Shown piece after piece: positions 10,990 to 27,027 of a stretch of 64,000 nucleotides of DNA; the stretch's first letter is position 1, and every line of letters begins with the position of its first letter. The position numbers were made by a program, and so were the translations under genes. The DNA is from Bolinopsis microptera (Eukaryota > Ctenophora > Tentaculata > Lobata > Bolinopsidae), in contig NC_087080.1 in assembly GCF_026151205.1 (NCBI RefSeq), positions 1,001,812 through 1,065,811 of the forward strand, in the 5' to 3' direction. The notes beneath the pieces are model-generated. The model was not told the origin of the DNA. It made no database searches and saw only the letters and a program-made list of their open reading frames with translations.

Positions 10990-11671
10990 GTTATAGTCTA
11001 TGTAATAAGCGCCATGAGTTGGCACAGAATTTTTTGTCTCTGATTTTGATAAATTTGGTTCCAAAAGTTGCCTCTAAGTGTGAATAATGCAAATTCACCG
11101 TGTAGCAAAATAACGTCAAGCTATATGTGGGCCTCCTGTGCATTACAAGAATGTACAAAGGACGAAAAATGGGTAATTTATTGCTTAAAATGCCTATAAC
11201 TCCTAAAATATTGAATATTTTGAAATAATTATTACAGTATCGTAATGAGCTTAGTCAGACGCAACTTTTGGTACCAAAATTATAATATTTGAAGCACCAA
11301 ATTTTTCAAAAATTTGTTCAAAATTTCACACAAGGGGGGACCCTTGTGTTCAGATTGAAAAATTTTGAAAATAATTTTCCTTTAAATCTTAAAATATTAG
11401 TACTAAAAGTTTCGTCTCGATGAGCTGATTACGATGCCATAATAATTATGTGATAACAACTGAAAATGTAAAAGTTATAGGCCAAAAACTAAAAATTTGC
11501 GCGGAAAAAGCACGCGCGGCGAACAAGCGCCGTGTAGCATTTTTAGCGAAAATTGCTACACGGTGGATTTATTTTATTCACATTTTTAGACAAATTTTGG
11601 TACCAAATTTATCGAAATCGGAGAAAAAAAGTTCTGTGCTCGCGCTTGGCGCTTATTACACTGACTATTAG
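10990..11671. mobile_element. Inverted-repeat element, about 680 bp, non-coding
   Basis: Arms of about 70-80 bp face each other: TAATAAGCGCCATGAG... at the left and ...GCGCTTGGCGCTTATTA at the right, with imperfect complementarity continuing through the ATAAATTTGG(T/G) segments. The interior is AT-rich with no transposase. It looks like a MITE or foldback remnant inside a larger dispersed repeat; I could not define target duplications. Confidence 0.6.
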
Positions 11672-12754
11672 GTGGTAGGCCGTTTCGAATAGTTTGACAT
11701 ACGTTGCATGCCACTTTTCGCGCCGAATAGTGGGCCAGCTTTAAAACGGGTTGAAGAAGTCACGTGACAGTCGAGTGAAGAGTAATGAATCGATCATCAT
11801 CCCTACAAAAAAGTAATACGACAATACCAAAATCAAGGGATGATGATTGCTAGAGGTGGTTTAATTTAAACAGACGGCTTGAGCTCGCGCGCGACATTAA
11901 ACTTGGTTTGCACGCGTGGCGCATTCCAATGTCCAAGCAGCTTGCACGTGACACTTTATGATTAAAGAAATGTAAAATAAAACTTATTGTTTCATTGAAA
12001 AACTTATTGTTTCATTAAAAGTTGCCAAGATCATCGGCCCAAAATGACACTTTTCTGGAGATTTGAAGATAACTCCAAATTTACGTTGTTTTAAATTTCC
12101 CCCTGCATGGGGGAAACGTTTTTTTACAAGACGAACTCGAACATGTTGCAAAAAAACCGCGAAAGTCGCTATATCTTTTACTTTTGAAGTTAGGCCCTGG
12201 CCAATAAGGTTTTCTGCAAGAGTAAGTCCAAATCTTATATTTAATTTTAATTTTGAAGCTGGGATCTGTTTAAAAAAATTTTTATTAGCAAATATGTACA
12301 AACAATTAGGTAAATCTGAATTGCTCCATATCATATAATAAATGTTTTTGAATAATAGTATGCCCCAAAACTCACAAATTTTTAAAGCATGTCAGTGCAT
12401 ATTAAAGTGATAACTGATCGATATTTTGATGAAAATAAACTTTATTTAAAATTAGATATACCGAAACTAAATTTAAACATTCTCTGCGATTAATAGCTCA
12501 ATAACTGCTCATATGTTTATGTTTTGTGACTAAACTACATGCGGGGTTCTTTGGAAATCGACCACCAAATTTTTGTTGAGGCCTAAAGGAAAATTTTAAT
12601 CACTAAAATAAAGTTAAAATGTTAGGTTCTTTTTAAGAAATAGCTTTCTAAAATTTGGTTTTTAGCATGCTTTGATAGGAAATAATTCCAGCTTTAACGG
12701 GTGATACTCGTAAAATATTTGTTCCAAATATCAGGATCGACCGTCTATGAGTCC
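11672..12754. other. Intergenic dispersed repeat, related to 52549 region
   Basis: No gene. The segment at 12168-12215 (GTCGCTATATCTTTTACTTT, then AGTTAGGCCCTGGCCAA) is an inverted copy of sequence at about 52550-52600, which there seeds a minisatellite. Opposite-strand open frames here are by-products of the repeat. Confidence 0.6.
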
Positions 12755-13990
12755 AACTCGGCGCGCGTCATAGTAGGTTATAAACCTACAAAAACCTCAC
12801 TGATCATTCTAAAAAGGTATAACAAATTGGTACTGTAAAAATCCTCACAGCACACAGTCTCTAAAAAAATAACGATACAAAAATTTTGAAAATCCGAGCA
12901 AATTTATTTTTATCGTGCACTGGCCCCAAGTTAATGAATGTTACTCGTCTAAATTTCTTCGAAGTAGCGCGCGCCGCGCTTTCTTCTAAAAATGGCCCGA
13001 TGGCAAGTGCTACGAAGTATATTAGCGCGCGCCGGGCCAGACCATTAACAATGGTCAAACACCTTAGTAATATTTAGCTTACTAGTTTATTGCTTATAGA
13101 GCGTTGCGTTACTGAGCCGCGCCGCGCACTCAATTATGCAACCACACGTTAGATTGGCGATATGCGCTTAGCGCTATAAACTGGGCCTCGCCGAGCTGCG
13201 ACGAATTGCAACATTATCAATTAAGTATATTACTCGATTTTAGCTCTCACGAGCTTGAAAATAGCGCGCTGCGCACAAAGATTGGTGTGCCACGAATAGT
13301 AAGTCATAATTTAGTTAATTGAAGATGTCAATTCTTCGCAGCACGGCGAGCCGCGAAGCCCAGTAATGCATTTCGCCAATTTAATATATATATTTTGATT
13401 GACGGTATCAACCCATCGAGATCGTTGGGCAACGATCGACGATGGGTTGCGAAGCAAGAATGCTAGTTTGCGCGGCACGTCGAAGTGGCGAAGTCCTCCA
13501 AATATATATCTATAACGTGTGGGTGCGAGAAACATTATTGGCCAAGTAGTGCATTGCGCTACAACATAATTGAGTGCGCGGCGCGCCCAAGTAACGCATC
13601 GCTATATTGTATCACGTTGCGACCCCCACGGTCGTTTCACCCCTTTATCGTTACGACGATACAGGGGGAGCCGCGCACTTCGTGCGCGGCGGGTCATACA
13701 ACGTATGACAATCGCTATACAAGTCATTTAGTACATAGTACGAATAAAAATTGTGGCGCGATGCACTACTGGGCCGGCTGCGCTGCGCATCCATTAATGC
13801 TTTTCGCAACCACATTTCGTTAGATCGGCAAAATGCACCATTGGGTCTCGCCGGGATGCGAAGGATTGACATTGTCAATTAACTGTCAACACATCGGTAT
13901 GTGACTCTAAAAATAAAACTAACTGCCGATTTCAAAAGCGCCGCGCATTCGTGCTTCGCATCGACGATCTGGATGGGTTAACATCGTCAA
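12755..13990. repeat. GC-rich interspersed repeat cluster with GCGCGC blocks
   Basis: Diverged copies of a unit with TGCG(T/C)TACTG(A/G)GCCG and a following CGCAACCACA...TTAGAT(T/C)GGC segment occur at about 13095-13215 and 13750-13890, with a fragment at 10850 in the same style. A near-perfect hairpin (AACCCATCG ... CGATGGGTT) lies at about 13407-13447. Its base composition differs sharply from the flanking AT-rich DNA. Confidence 0.6.
13607..13711 (+). mobile_element. hAT-like MITE, copy 1 (105 bp, perfect 8-bp TSD TCGCTATA)
   Basis: Starts TTGTATCACG and ends CGTATGACAA (imperfect terminal inverted repeats). It is flanked by TCGCTATA at 13599-13606 and again at 13712-13719. The interior has GCGCACTTCGTGCGCGGCGG, a small hairpin. 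The same element occurs at 55934 (reverse) and 61277. An 8-bp duplication is typical of hAT and a few other DNA transposon groups; no transposase is present. Confidence 0.85.
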
Positions 13991-15868
13991 TCAAATTTAT
14001 AATGCAATGTATTTTATTTTTGGGTGCTTCAAATGAAATTCATTAAGTTTTTTCAGCGGTCAGACAATGCCTGACCTATAATTTTATTGATTAAATGCAG
14101 CTGAGCCGTGCATGTGAGTGGTAAACTTGCGAGTTTATAATCTACTAACACAAGCGTCGAGTTGATTTGTGCTTCGCAATTACAGAAACTACTCATATCA
14201 GCGACAATGTTCAATGTTATGTATTTCAAATAAACATTGTACGGGTATCACTCAATCAATGCACATGAAATGTTATTAATGCAATTGCCTATTTCTCCAG
14301 CTCTTTTGTCTTTTCCTGAAATATGTTCATGATAGTTGAATCCATTTTGTCACATAGTTTGATTGGGCAAAGCATACCATTGTTTAATGTTTACCAATTA
14401 TTTTTTCAAAGTATGATAAATATTTGATATTGAATATTATATCGTGCAGTCTCCATTGTTTTCACATATAATGATTAGATTTCACATAGCTTAAATCTTT
14501 GTTATGAACGCTATTCGTTGTTTTTATATGTACTGTAAGATGCATTATTAAAACTGTCGAACAAACTTTTTGCTTTGAATTTGGTACAAAGTAGAATATT
14601 CATTTTGCTAGTATAGTTAGAGTATTCGATTTTGTTAGTTTCCATTGAAACCTTATCAACCAAGGAAGCTCGCCCGATCGCTTCGATAAGAAGCTGTACC
14701 CATGAGGTTTACAATTAAAACTATTCAATCAAAATCTATAGATGCATATCACTGGTAGTCAAATTTGGAGGTTTCATACACAGCTTGTTTTGCACATTTC
14801 ATGACTTTTTAGCCATTTAAATGTGCCACTATTGATTATGTCGAAATTTCTTGTTTCATTGAAAAATTTCTTGTTTCATTGATCTAGAAAAATATTTCAA
14901 CGGAAATCATGTTAATTTAAAACTATTTTGTTTCTTGTTTCATTGAAAATAAGTATGTAAAATAATTAGATCAGAGAATAATAGTATCCATTGTCCAATC
15001 GCGGAACTTGAAGAAAGTGAAATATTTGCTTGCGCCCCATTCAGAACATGCAGATTAATATTTATGCTAATCTACGTGTTGTAACATCTATGGTGCTTTA
15101 TATATTGTGTCGGTGATAAATCGATCGGAATTTTGGTGCAAGTTGGTTCTGTTCACTTTCTGGTGTTCTTCATTTGGTTTGGTTTGAATTTTTTTAGTTC
15201 TCCCGATCTGGTTCATCAACAACAATTTTATCGAACTTCTGTAGAACGTTTTGGGAGGTGATATAATCGTCATATCACCATATTGATAGCCTAAGCCACA
15301 CTGTTTAATTTTAGCCTATATCACTTTCAGTTAACTTTTAAAACATACGGTTCCATACAGTTGTTTGATTTTTGGTTCCAGTCTGGCAAACAGCAATGAT
15401 GAAGTAAATTTGTTTCTTTTTATTGTAGTTTAGAAAGTTATAGATTTATGTGTGTTCTAAATGTTCAATGTTAAATTGCAATTAATTTGAGCAAACAAAT
15501 TTTGCTGCATCAACAGTAAACCCTTCCCCCTTGAACAAATTAGGAGATTTTGGAAGACTTTTTATTGAATTTCTGAAATTATGTGTTTCTAGCATTAATG
15601 TGTTTGTTTCTAGCAATAATGTGTTTTTAGCATATAGGGCAAAATTCTAATGCTAGTACTTAAGTTAAGTTTTCAATATCTCCCCAAATTAAAGCAATGA
15701 TTTGGTCAGCAGGAACCCTTTGTTACGCTACTGTGCAATCAATCGAAATTCTCGTCCATTTGAGATATAGATTTTATCTGAATCATCTGAAGGCTCAAAT
15801 TCAGTACTTGTTTTGTTAATCTGCAATCAGCAACTTACTTTAAAATATTTTAAAAGAATCCGTTCAGA
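13991..15868. other. Intergenic AT-rich DNA
   Basis: No gene seen. It contains short TTTCTTGTTTCATTGA repeats (14848-14950) that also occur at about 11983-12020. A dispersed repeat at about 15520-15710 (TTGAACAAATTAGG, then GCTAGTACTTAAGTTAAGTT) is a relative of 62370-62490. Confidence 0.6.
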
Positions 15869-16087
15869 ATGAAAATGACAGAAGTCGACCGACTCAATGA
15901 AAGCTTCAGTACTGGAATTTATGTGAAAGTTTCCTACAAAGATGAAATAAGGAAATTTAAGATATTGGATCATGAAAAACCTTACGATGATATCTTGAAT
16001 GTGTTAAATCGACAGTACGATTTCGACAGTTACTCAAATGGGAATGTAAGACTAAGTTACATTGATGACGATGATGATGAGATAACG
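15869..16087 (+). CDS. Exon 1 of PB1 gene
   Basis: 73 codons from MKMTEVDRLNESF to the OPCA motif SYIDDDDDEIT. The donor ATAACG|GTAAAT is preferred over reading through, because splicing continues the PB1 fold exactly while read-through stops after seven more codons. A PB1 domain at the extreme N-terminus is usual for NBR1, p62 and TFG. Confidence 0.78.
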
Positions 16088-17518
16088 GTAAATGCTACAA
16101 ATATCTGTCAATAAATTTAACATTTTCTAAGTAGAGTATTTGAACCTCACATTGGACTCCCTCTCCCTCAATAATACCCAGTTAACATTTCCCACTGCAG
16201 GTAAGCTCCAACAGGGAGGTTGTTGATGCGCTGAACAGTTTAAGTAAAAATGGGTGCTGCATTAAACTGAAGATTAAAGATGTGACGGATGAGAGTGGTT
16301 CTGACAGTGGAGATCACCAAACTGAAACTACACATGATACTAATAATCAGGTTACAAATATATCACTTTTAATTATCTCTGTGTAGAACAAGGCATACTG
16401 CAATTCATTTTGTATCTAGAGATATTTTATCTCATTTGACTCAGTTATTTTTTCCTGTGGACTTGACATCTATATTTGATAATTGAATACCTCCTGAACT
16501 TTTCCTAATTCAGTTGACAGACACCGCTGTAAAAATGGAGGTGATTGAGAACTCCGACCTTCAGAAAGAAATCGACAATGTTATTGCAGGTAAATTAACG
16601 TTCTTGATGTGACCGCATGCTTTGAATTAGGAAGTAGGCCGACAAACATTCTTCCTAAAATTTGGAGGTGTATATCATATAAGCATTAAGCATATAGTAA
16701 TTCTCTTTAAACAAAAGCCCCTTGTAAGATCTCTACACAAGACACCTTTCCCACCTTTTCCTGTGCAACTGTTGCACATAACCAATCCCGTCCTTAATAT
16801 GGCAGAGATTAGTTACAATGTACCTCTAATCGCTACCATATTACCTTAAAATCGGAACACCCTTTGTTCGTTGCTCCTGAATTTTCCTGCCATTTTCTTC
16901 CTCTCAGGGCTTTGTTCAGCCCACATTGCCGGATCACAATGGCAGAGTGACAAAGGCTGGAGAGGGAAAAGATGGAGAACTTATGAGCTCTAGTTAAATT
17001 ATCAGCGACAAATTGTGAAACGTATTTTCACATAATAAGTAGAATTTGATAACCGTATTATTGGAACCACCTGGCAAAATCTAAAGAATTAGGTGTGATA
17101 CTACCACGGCCAACTCCATTGTGCCGAAATACAATTATCGATTATTTTGATGCCATCTGGTTTTTTAGATTAAACACTGGCGGAAAAGTTCTGTAATCCA
17201 CTCGATTTCAAATGTAATTAATTACAACGTCTCCACAAAGCAACCTATCTGTTGCTGTTAGACGATGACACCTGTTGTACGCTATCAATAAATCCTGATT
17301 ATACGCAACTCTATTTTCCTGATCTCGCTACACATCTCACCAACATTTGGCTTCAAAATGGTTTCTCTTCCAGAACTCAATCATACATATCACAAGAATT
17401 GCACAGAAGTGGGGATGATGGTTATAATTAGGAATGTTAAATGTGGACGCACTAAGCTCATCAGACAGCCGGGAGCCGTGTTAGTTGCCATACTTTTCAT
17501 TAGAGACCCAGCTGAATG
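15869..17518 (+). CDS. PB1-domain protein, 5' part of gene (3-4 exons)
   Basis: ATG 15869 opens a PB1 domain split by a phase-0 intron. Residues 19-30 (VKVSYKDEIRKF) form the first beta strands with a candidate binding lysine. LSYIDDDDDEIT joined to VSSNREVVDAL gives the acidic OPCA motif, and CCIKLKI the last strand. PB1 domains pair front-to-back through that lysine and acidic cluster in signalling and autophagy scaffolds; the strand pattern here is closest in my reading to NBR1. No ZZ, kinase or UBA domain was found downstream, so the family is unassigned. The third exon (MEVIENSDLQKEID) is acidic. A fourth candidate exon fits in phase. The 3' end was not found; it may be a separate gene or the 5' part of the homeodomain gene. 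Confidence 0.7.
16201..16350 (+). CDS. Exon 2 of PB1 gene
   Basis: 50 codons, phase 0 at both ends (CACTGCAG|GTA; AATCAG|GTTACA). It encodes VSSNREVVDALNSL and CCIKLKIKDV, completing the PB1 domain, then a polar linker (DESGSDSGDHQTETTHDTN). Confidence 0.78.
16514..16589 (+). CDS. Exon 3 of PB1 gene
   Basis: Acceptor CTAATTCAG|TTG, donor TTGCAG|GTAAAT, phase 0 to 1. It encodes LTDTAVKMEVIENSDLQKEI and DNVIA, acidic and probably disordered or helical. Confidence 0.6.
17374..17518 (+). CDS. Candidate exon 4 of PB1 gene
   Basis: A pyrimidine-rich acceptor (TCTCTTCCAG|AA) takes phase 1 from exon 3, stays open for 48 codons (LNHTYHKNCTEVGMMVIIRN ... VLVAILFIRDPAEW) and ends at AATG|GTAATA in phase 2. 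An open stretch of this length occurs by chance in roughly one in ten tries, so the support is the matching splice sites and phase. No family recognised. Confidence 0.4.
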
Positions 17519-20500
17519 GTAATATTATTTGCCGTAAAATAATCCCCCGTAATTCAAGTAATGTAAATAGCTGGCACAGTTAGTTCGCCAAATAAGATGA
17601 ATAATTTAATAAACCCCCGAATTTACGGTCAAATCTGTTCTTGACGCTGTACCTTAAATTTTAAAATTAACTCCTATCATCCGGGCTGAGGTCTCGGAGA
17701 GCCCCGTAACGTGCGATGTTAATGTAACCACTCGAAATATAGCACGTTCTCGAATCTTGCGCCATCCGCAGCTCCCCCCATTGCACTTCAATTATATGAG
17801 AGTCTGCGAGCTTTGATAAAATTCAAAGAAAAGCTCAGTATTTTATTTTTGAATTCATTGGAGGTCTGAAACAAAAGGATAAGGTTGATAGTTGATATAA
17901 GTTACCGAGGGGTGTAAATTGAAGGACGGACCACAACGCACGAATATCAACCAAACTCGAACTCGCACAAAGAAGTACTGTATTTAGATTTGATTAGAAG
18001 CTTGTTTTGGTGGAATGATTGGAACCTGTCAACCAGCTAGCACTCTATATTTCTATTAAAACACATTTTCAAATACTTGACAAGTCGAACATTGTCCTGC
18101 TCACATGTCCACCATACAACCTCCCTACTCCTCCCCACAAACGGCTCCGTGTTTTCTACCACTCCGTGAGGTCCCCCACCTTCAAATCACTCACATCTGT
18201 TGATCAGGATTCGGATGAAGAAAATCCATTACGGGTCCATGTTTAACATAAGCGCAAGTGCGTTGAAGTGTATATTTTAAAGCCGTGATAAGAATCGACT
18301 TGCCTCGAAAACACCTCTCAACACTGAGATTGAGTCAACAGCCACTCATGCATTCTCCCTCCCGAATATTTGTTCTCATGATTTAATATCAAATCAAGAA
18401 AACTTTGCTACAGTCTCGTGTACAAGTTCTGAGTCACGTGACACTGTGAACGAGTCACGTGACCACGGAGTTGACCACCGAGTGGTTAAAACGAATCACG
18501 TGATTAAAGTGGCTCCACACATTGGCTGAGAGATCCAGAGCTTAATAGAATACCCCCTACCGACTTTGAATTATCTTTAATTAATTATATTGTGTAACAA
18601 ATTGTTTAGTTCTCAAAATGTCACAATATCACGATTGATGGTAGATGCGGGAGTGGTTTTATCAACAGTAGTCTTGAATATTCTTTAGGAGAAAATCTGG
18701 TGGCGCTTCTCAGTCCGAGTTAATGGGTGTATCTAGGTAAACTATCTATACTAGGTAAACTTGTCACTTATAAAAGTTTAAATAGAGTACTTCATCATAG
18801 TAAATGTGTAAGTACTTATAGATGCTGGACAAAACAGATTGAAATATTTACTATTCCAATTCCACCCCGAATGATGTGTTGGTGCATGTCAAAAACCGGA
18901 GGATACCTCCGCAAACGTTTGTGCTTCCTCCGCCAATCACAAGCCGCTATTCCACTCACGTGTCCTTATTCCACCACTCACGAGGCTGAGGTATTGCCAT
19001 CTGCAGGAGTAACTGGGCCATCAGATTTGATCTGATTTCAAGGAGGGGGCCATCAAGGTTTTAGAGCTGAAAATTAGGGCCAGTTAGTGGCTCGTTAATG
19101 GGTTATTTTGAAACAGAAGAATTAAAGGTCAGACCCTCTCAGAAAATCGGTCACTAAATATTTTATAACTTTTATTAAATTAATGGTCCGTAAAGTGTCA
19201 AATCTGCTATAAAATGGTTGCATGAGGTGCAATATCTGGCTGCACGGATTTATTAGAAATAATGCCTGAATTGTGAATATTGGCTCCGGGGCTCAGATCT
19301 AGATTCAATTATGAAGAAATATCTCCCAGCAGAAGTCCTTTACTTCAGAATACACTGTGCCCGAATAGCTCTTTTCCTCCGAATCTCCAAATAGTAGGAA
19401 ACATGTTTGACCGGGGGGTGCCTGCAGTTTGCCCCGTACTACTCTTTCAATTTAGATAAGACTGGGATTTTGCCAGCAGCAGCAGCCGGGCTGAGCTCAA
19501 GAATTTTACTTGAGATACAGCTTCAAGATTTGACCAAGTTTTCGAACATTCCTGCCAATACCAGTTAATAAAACCCGGCAATCCAATGGGAAGACAAATA
19601 GCAGGCCACGTGACCATACGACTTGTTCTGAATAAAGTAAACTCAAACGTACTCAACTGGATTTGAATTCCTTATTGGATTACCCTGACTACAGTTAGGG
19701 AAAACTCCACGGTTTCCAGGGCACCTTTACTAATTAAATACCAGCGCAGTTGGAATGTGAATACTGAATACCACAACTGTTTCTCGTGAACGCAATATTA
19801 CCCCCCACTTGACCCTACTCAGCCTGGTTCTGAGTAGCATATAATCGGTCCTGAGGTCTCCAGCAGCCTGGGTTTCACTTAGATATACTAAAGCTCTCTT
19901 TAAAGCTCTCTGATAGATTGCGTATCTCACACAATGTCTCAATACGTCAACTCTTCATATCACCATCAGTCGTAATGATGACGTAATGATGACGTCACCA
20001 TATCACCATCAGTCAGTAATATCTCCACCACCCTAAACACCACCCTAACTCACCTCACCTGTAAGTGCCCTCAATTACTGTATAGAATATAATAGACAGA
20101 GGTCCCGATGACAGGGTCGAGACATGAGGGGGACCTTCCCGTGGGCTCCTGATGACGTAATGATGACGTAATGATGACGTAATGATGACAGGGTCGAGAC
20201 AGGAGGGGGACCTTCCCGTGGGCTCCCCCTACTTAATTCCATAATTTAGACAAATTAATGGGTGTTTTGGGGGAGGCAGGCCGAGGAAATAGCAGAATAC
20301 AAGTTAAGAATTATAGCAATGCAGGGGCCTGTCAGGGGGTAGGGTTGATGTATGTTGTTTCCGGAAATCGTTAGACGGGTTATCATGTTAATTAGTGATG
20401 TTTTAAGTTGGGGTCCTCGGAGTGCGCTGTGTAATGATCTGGGAAATTATTTCTTAATCGACTGAGCAGGTGATCAATTCACTTAGCTGAGCCACTGCTG

Positions 20501-21868
20501 TATACCTCCCCACTGCTGTAGACACAGCTATTGTTGGTCACGGTCAGAGTCAGTTTATCCTTGATTTTGGCAGTTATAGCCCAGGTAATGCGGGCTATTT
20601 CAGTCATGTTTTATAGGCCAGGCAGTCAGCCGGTTGAGTTAGATCAAGAATAGAAAAGTTTAGTTGAATTTACCGATTCACTTTGCTTAAGAAATAGAAA
20701 AGTTTAGTTGAATTTACCGATTCACTTTGCTTAAGTCATCAATATTTCAGTTCTAAAAGGGTTGACAAAATGAGTGGAACTTTCCCGTTGAAATGTTAAT
20801 CTAACACCGGGATTGGTAGATAGGTTGTGACGACGAGGGAGGTCTGATAATTTGAACGATATATTTCCATAATCACAAATAGTTCTGCCATTAAACAGTA
20901 AATACGTTCTGTATGCTTGTACCGGACGTGTTCCCCCAGTTTATTTCCTTATTATACGCCGTTTCACGCGTAACCACCCCCTATAAATATTCCTGTAATT
21001 ATATCTTCTAAATTTACCCGCTATATTATTCGGCCGATTTAAGAGTCTGTAAGTTGTACCTCCGCAAGCAATCCTTACAACAAATACTTCCCTCGGTGTG
21101 TCCGGAGCCATCAGAGTTATCCCTCATCTCATCCACCGCTCAATATTTCATCAAAATATCATCAAATCTCAAATCGAGCCATAGTCCACTAAATCGTCCG
21201 CTATAAACATAATATCTACCCCTGTTCGGCCGAACCAAACCAATTTCTATCAATTACAGACATGTATAATTGTTGATGAAAATATATCCCGGTTTTTGAT
21301 AATTGATATATAAATATCTATACTCCTGGTTCTTGATAATCGATATATTCCTATGTGCTTGATAATCGATACGTTCAGGAGTCCGCGGGAGCAGGACAAT
21401 TGGCGAAGAACCAGTGGTTGTTCCGAACATCTTCTCGTCGTTCCAGGGCAAAGCAAAGCGCCAGTTTGAGGTGGGTGGTCCAATTATTTGGGTTATTATG
21501 AGATTGGGGATGATGACGTAAAGAGTTGAGTAAGACAGTAAGACCATGAGAGATCAAATTTTCTGAGAGAACCTTTTCTAAAATAGCAACTTTATGTGAA
21601 CTCATTGTCAACTGATTGTTTGAGCTCTTGCGATATCGAATGCTAGAGCGCGGTACCCACGTGTCTATATACTTACTTACTAAAAAAGTAATATAGCCCT
21701 GGCTAATGATGAAATAGAAGTAACCTCTCACAGAAGAGCATTCAGCTCGAAAACTTGTTCACATTCTTGTTTTGTGTTCCCAGATTCCATGATTAACTCT
21801 CACATTACTACATGACGTAATGATGACGTAATGATGACGTAATGAGTTTAACCCTCTCATTCCTACAG
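17519..21868. other. Intron or intergenic, no certain gene
   Basis: It contains TCACGTGAC palindromes at 18434 and 18454 and TGACGTAATGA repeats at 19975-20000, 20151-20190 and 21813-21842. The 20151-20190 block lies between two copies of GACAGGGTCGAGACA and CCTTCCCGTGGGCTCC (about 20110 and 20185). A 43-bp direct duplication (AGAAAAGTTTAGTTGAATTT...) lies at 20652 and 20695. An open stretch at 18085-18246 was considered and not accepted as an exon. Confidence 0.55.
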
Positions 21869-21994
21869 ATAGAAGAAGGACTGGTGGTGTGCAGGTTGTG
21901 TCCCAGTGGCAGAACCATGGCCCCAACCATCGACCTCAATGTTATCAAGTCTCACACCAAGTCTGATATCCACATTATGGCACTTACTTATCAT
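21869..21994 (+). CDS. Exon with U1/C2H2-like zinc-finger pattern
   Basis: 42 codons between TTCCTACAG|ATA and TATCAT|GTAAGT, phase 0 at both ends. It encodes IEEGLVVCRLC, then KSHTKSDIHIMALTYH: C-x2-C followed by H-x5-H, the layout of U1-type or BED-like fingers, which bind nucleic acid. Its phase allows direct joining to the 34760 exon of the homeodomain gene, but further exons in between are possible and linkage is inferred only from strand, phase and lack of any competing gene. Confidence 0.55.
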
Positions 21995-22130
21995 GTAAGT
22001 TTTGTAAGTTTCTCATTGTCAGCTTTTTAAACTTTGGAGTGTTAACTACGATAAACAGACAAACAAATAAACAGATAAACAGACCAACAGATAAACAAAC
22101 AGACAGACACACAGATATGTGGATTGTAAA

Positions 22131-23637
22131 ACAGAGATCCTTACAGTTACTCCTGAGCTAAGCTATTTGGGGTGTACTAGACTTTCTCACAGAGATCCTT
22201 ACAGTTACTCCTGAGCTAAGCTATTTGGGGTGTACTAGACTTTCTCACAGAGATCCTTACAGTTACTCCTGAGCTAAGCTATTTGGGGTGTACTAGACTT
22301 TCTCACAGAGATCCTTACAGTTACTCCTGAGCTAAGCTATTTGGGGTGTACTAGACTTTCTCACAGAGATCCTTACAGTTACTCCTGAGCTAAGCTATTT
22401 GGGGTGTACCAGACTTTCTCACAGAGATCCTTACAGTTACTCCTGAGCTAAGCTATTTGGGGTGTACTAGAATTTCTCACAGAGATCCTTACAGTTACTC
22501 CAGAGCTAAGCTATTTGGGGTGTACCAGACTTTCTCACAGAGATCCTTACAGTTACTCCTGAGCTAAGCTATTTGGGGTGTACTAGACTTTCTCACAGAG
22601 ATCCTTACAGTTACTCCTGAGCTAAGCTATTTGGGGTGTACTATAATTTCTCACAGAGATCCTTACAGTTACTCCTGAGCTAAGCTATTTGGGGTGTACT
22701 AGACTTTCTCACAGAGATCCTTACAGTTACTCCTGAGCTAAGCTATTTGGGGTGTACTAGACTTTCTCACAGAGATCCTTACAGTTACTCCTGAGCTAAG
22801 CTATTTGGGGTGTACTAGACTTTCTCACAGAGATCCTTACAGTTACTCCTGAGCTAAGCTATTTGGGGTGTACTAGACTTTCTCACAGAGATCCTTACAG
22901 TTACTCCTGAGCTAAGCTATTTGGGGTGTACTAGACTTTCTCACAGAGATCCTTACAGTTACTCCTGAGCTAAGCTATTTGGGGTGTACTAGACTTTCTC
23001 ACAGAGATCCTTACAGTTACTCCTGAGCTAAGCTATTTGGGGTGTACTAGACTTTCTCACAGAGATCCTTACAGTTACTCCTGAGCTAAGCTATTTGGGG
23101 TGTACCAGACTTTCTCACAGAGATCCTTACAGTTACTCCTGAGCTAAGCTATTTGGGGTGTACTAGACTTTCTCACAGAGATCCTTACAGTTACTCCTGA
23201 GCTAAGCTATTTGGGGTGTACCAGACTTTCTCACAGAGATCCTTACAGTTACTCCTGAGCTAAGCTATTTGGGGTGTACCAGACTTTCTCACAGAGATCC
23301 TTACAGTTACTCCTGAGCTAAGCTATTTGGGGTGTACTAGACTTTCTCACAGAGATCCTTACAGTTACTCCTGAGCTAAGCTATTTGGGGTGTACTAGAC
23401 TTTCTCACAGAGATCCTTACAGTTACTCCTGAGCTAAGCTATTTGGGGTGTACTAGAATTTCTCACAGAGATCCTTACAGTTACTCCAGAGCTAAGCTAT
23501 TTGGGGTGTACTAGAATTTCTCACAGAGATCCTTACAGTTACTCCTGAGCTAAGCTATTTGGGGTGTACTAGACTTTCTCACAGAGATCCTTACAGTTAC
23601 TCCTGAGCTAAGCTATTTGGGGTGTACCAGACTTTAT
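22131..23637 (+). repeat. 58-bp minisatellite, about 26 copies
   Basis: Unit begins CACAGAGATCCTTACAGTTA and includes GAGCTAAGCTATTTGGGGTG. Copies differ at only a few sites (ACTAG/ACCAG, CTCCTGAG/CTCCAGAG, GACTTT/GAATTT), and these variants are scattered in mosaic fashion. It starts about 135 bp after the donor of the zinc-finger exon, following a CAGATAAACAGAC-type microsatellite at 22058-22115. No unique spacers, so not a CRISPR array. Confidence 0.97.

Positions 23638-27027
<3,390 letters not shown>

Noticed and set aside
11984..12338. Opposite-strand open frames of 116 and 91 codons
   Set aside because: They overlap each other in a dispersed repeat shared with 52550, with no protein motif.
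13311..13878. Overlapping open frames on both strands in the GC-rich cluster
   Set aside because: GC-rich repeats lack stops on both strands. The frames cover a MITE and its flanks and have no family signature.
18019..18246. Open frame ending SVDQDSDEENPLRVHV
   Set aside because: Protein-like at its end, but the available AG acceptors give phase 0 while the upstream candidate exon leaves phase 2, and no good donor follows. Not supported as an exon.
22131..23637. CRISPR-like regular array
   Set aside because: The 58-bp units abut with no unique spacers, and the host is an animal. It is a minisatellite. The same applies to 27028-28133, 33784-34735 and 52549-53213.
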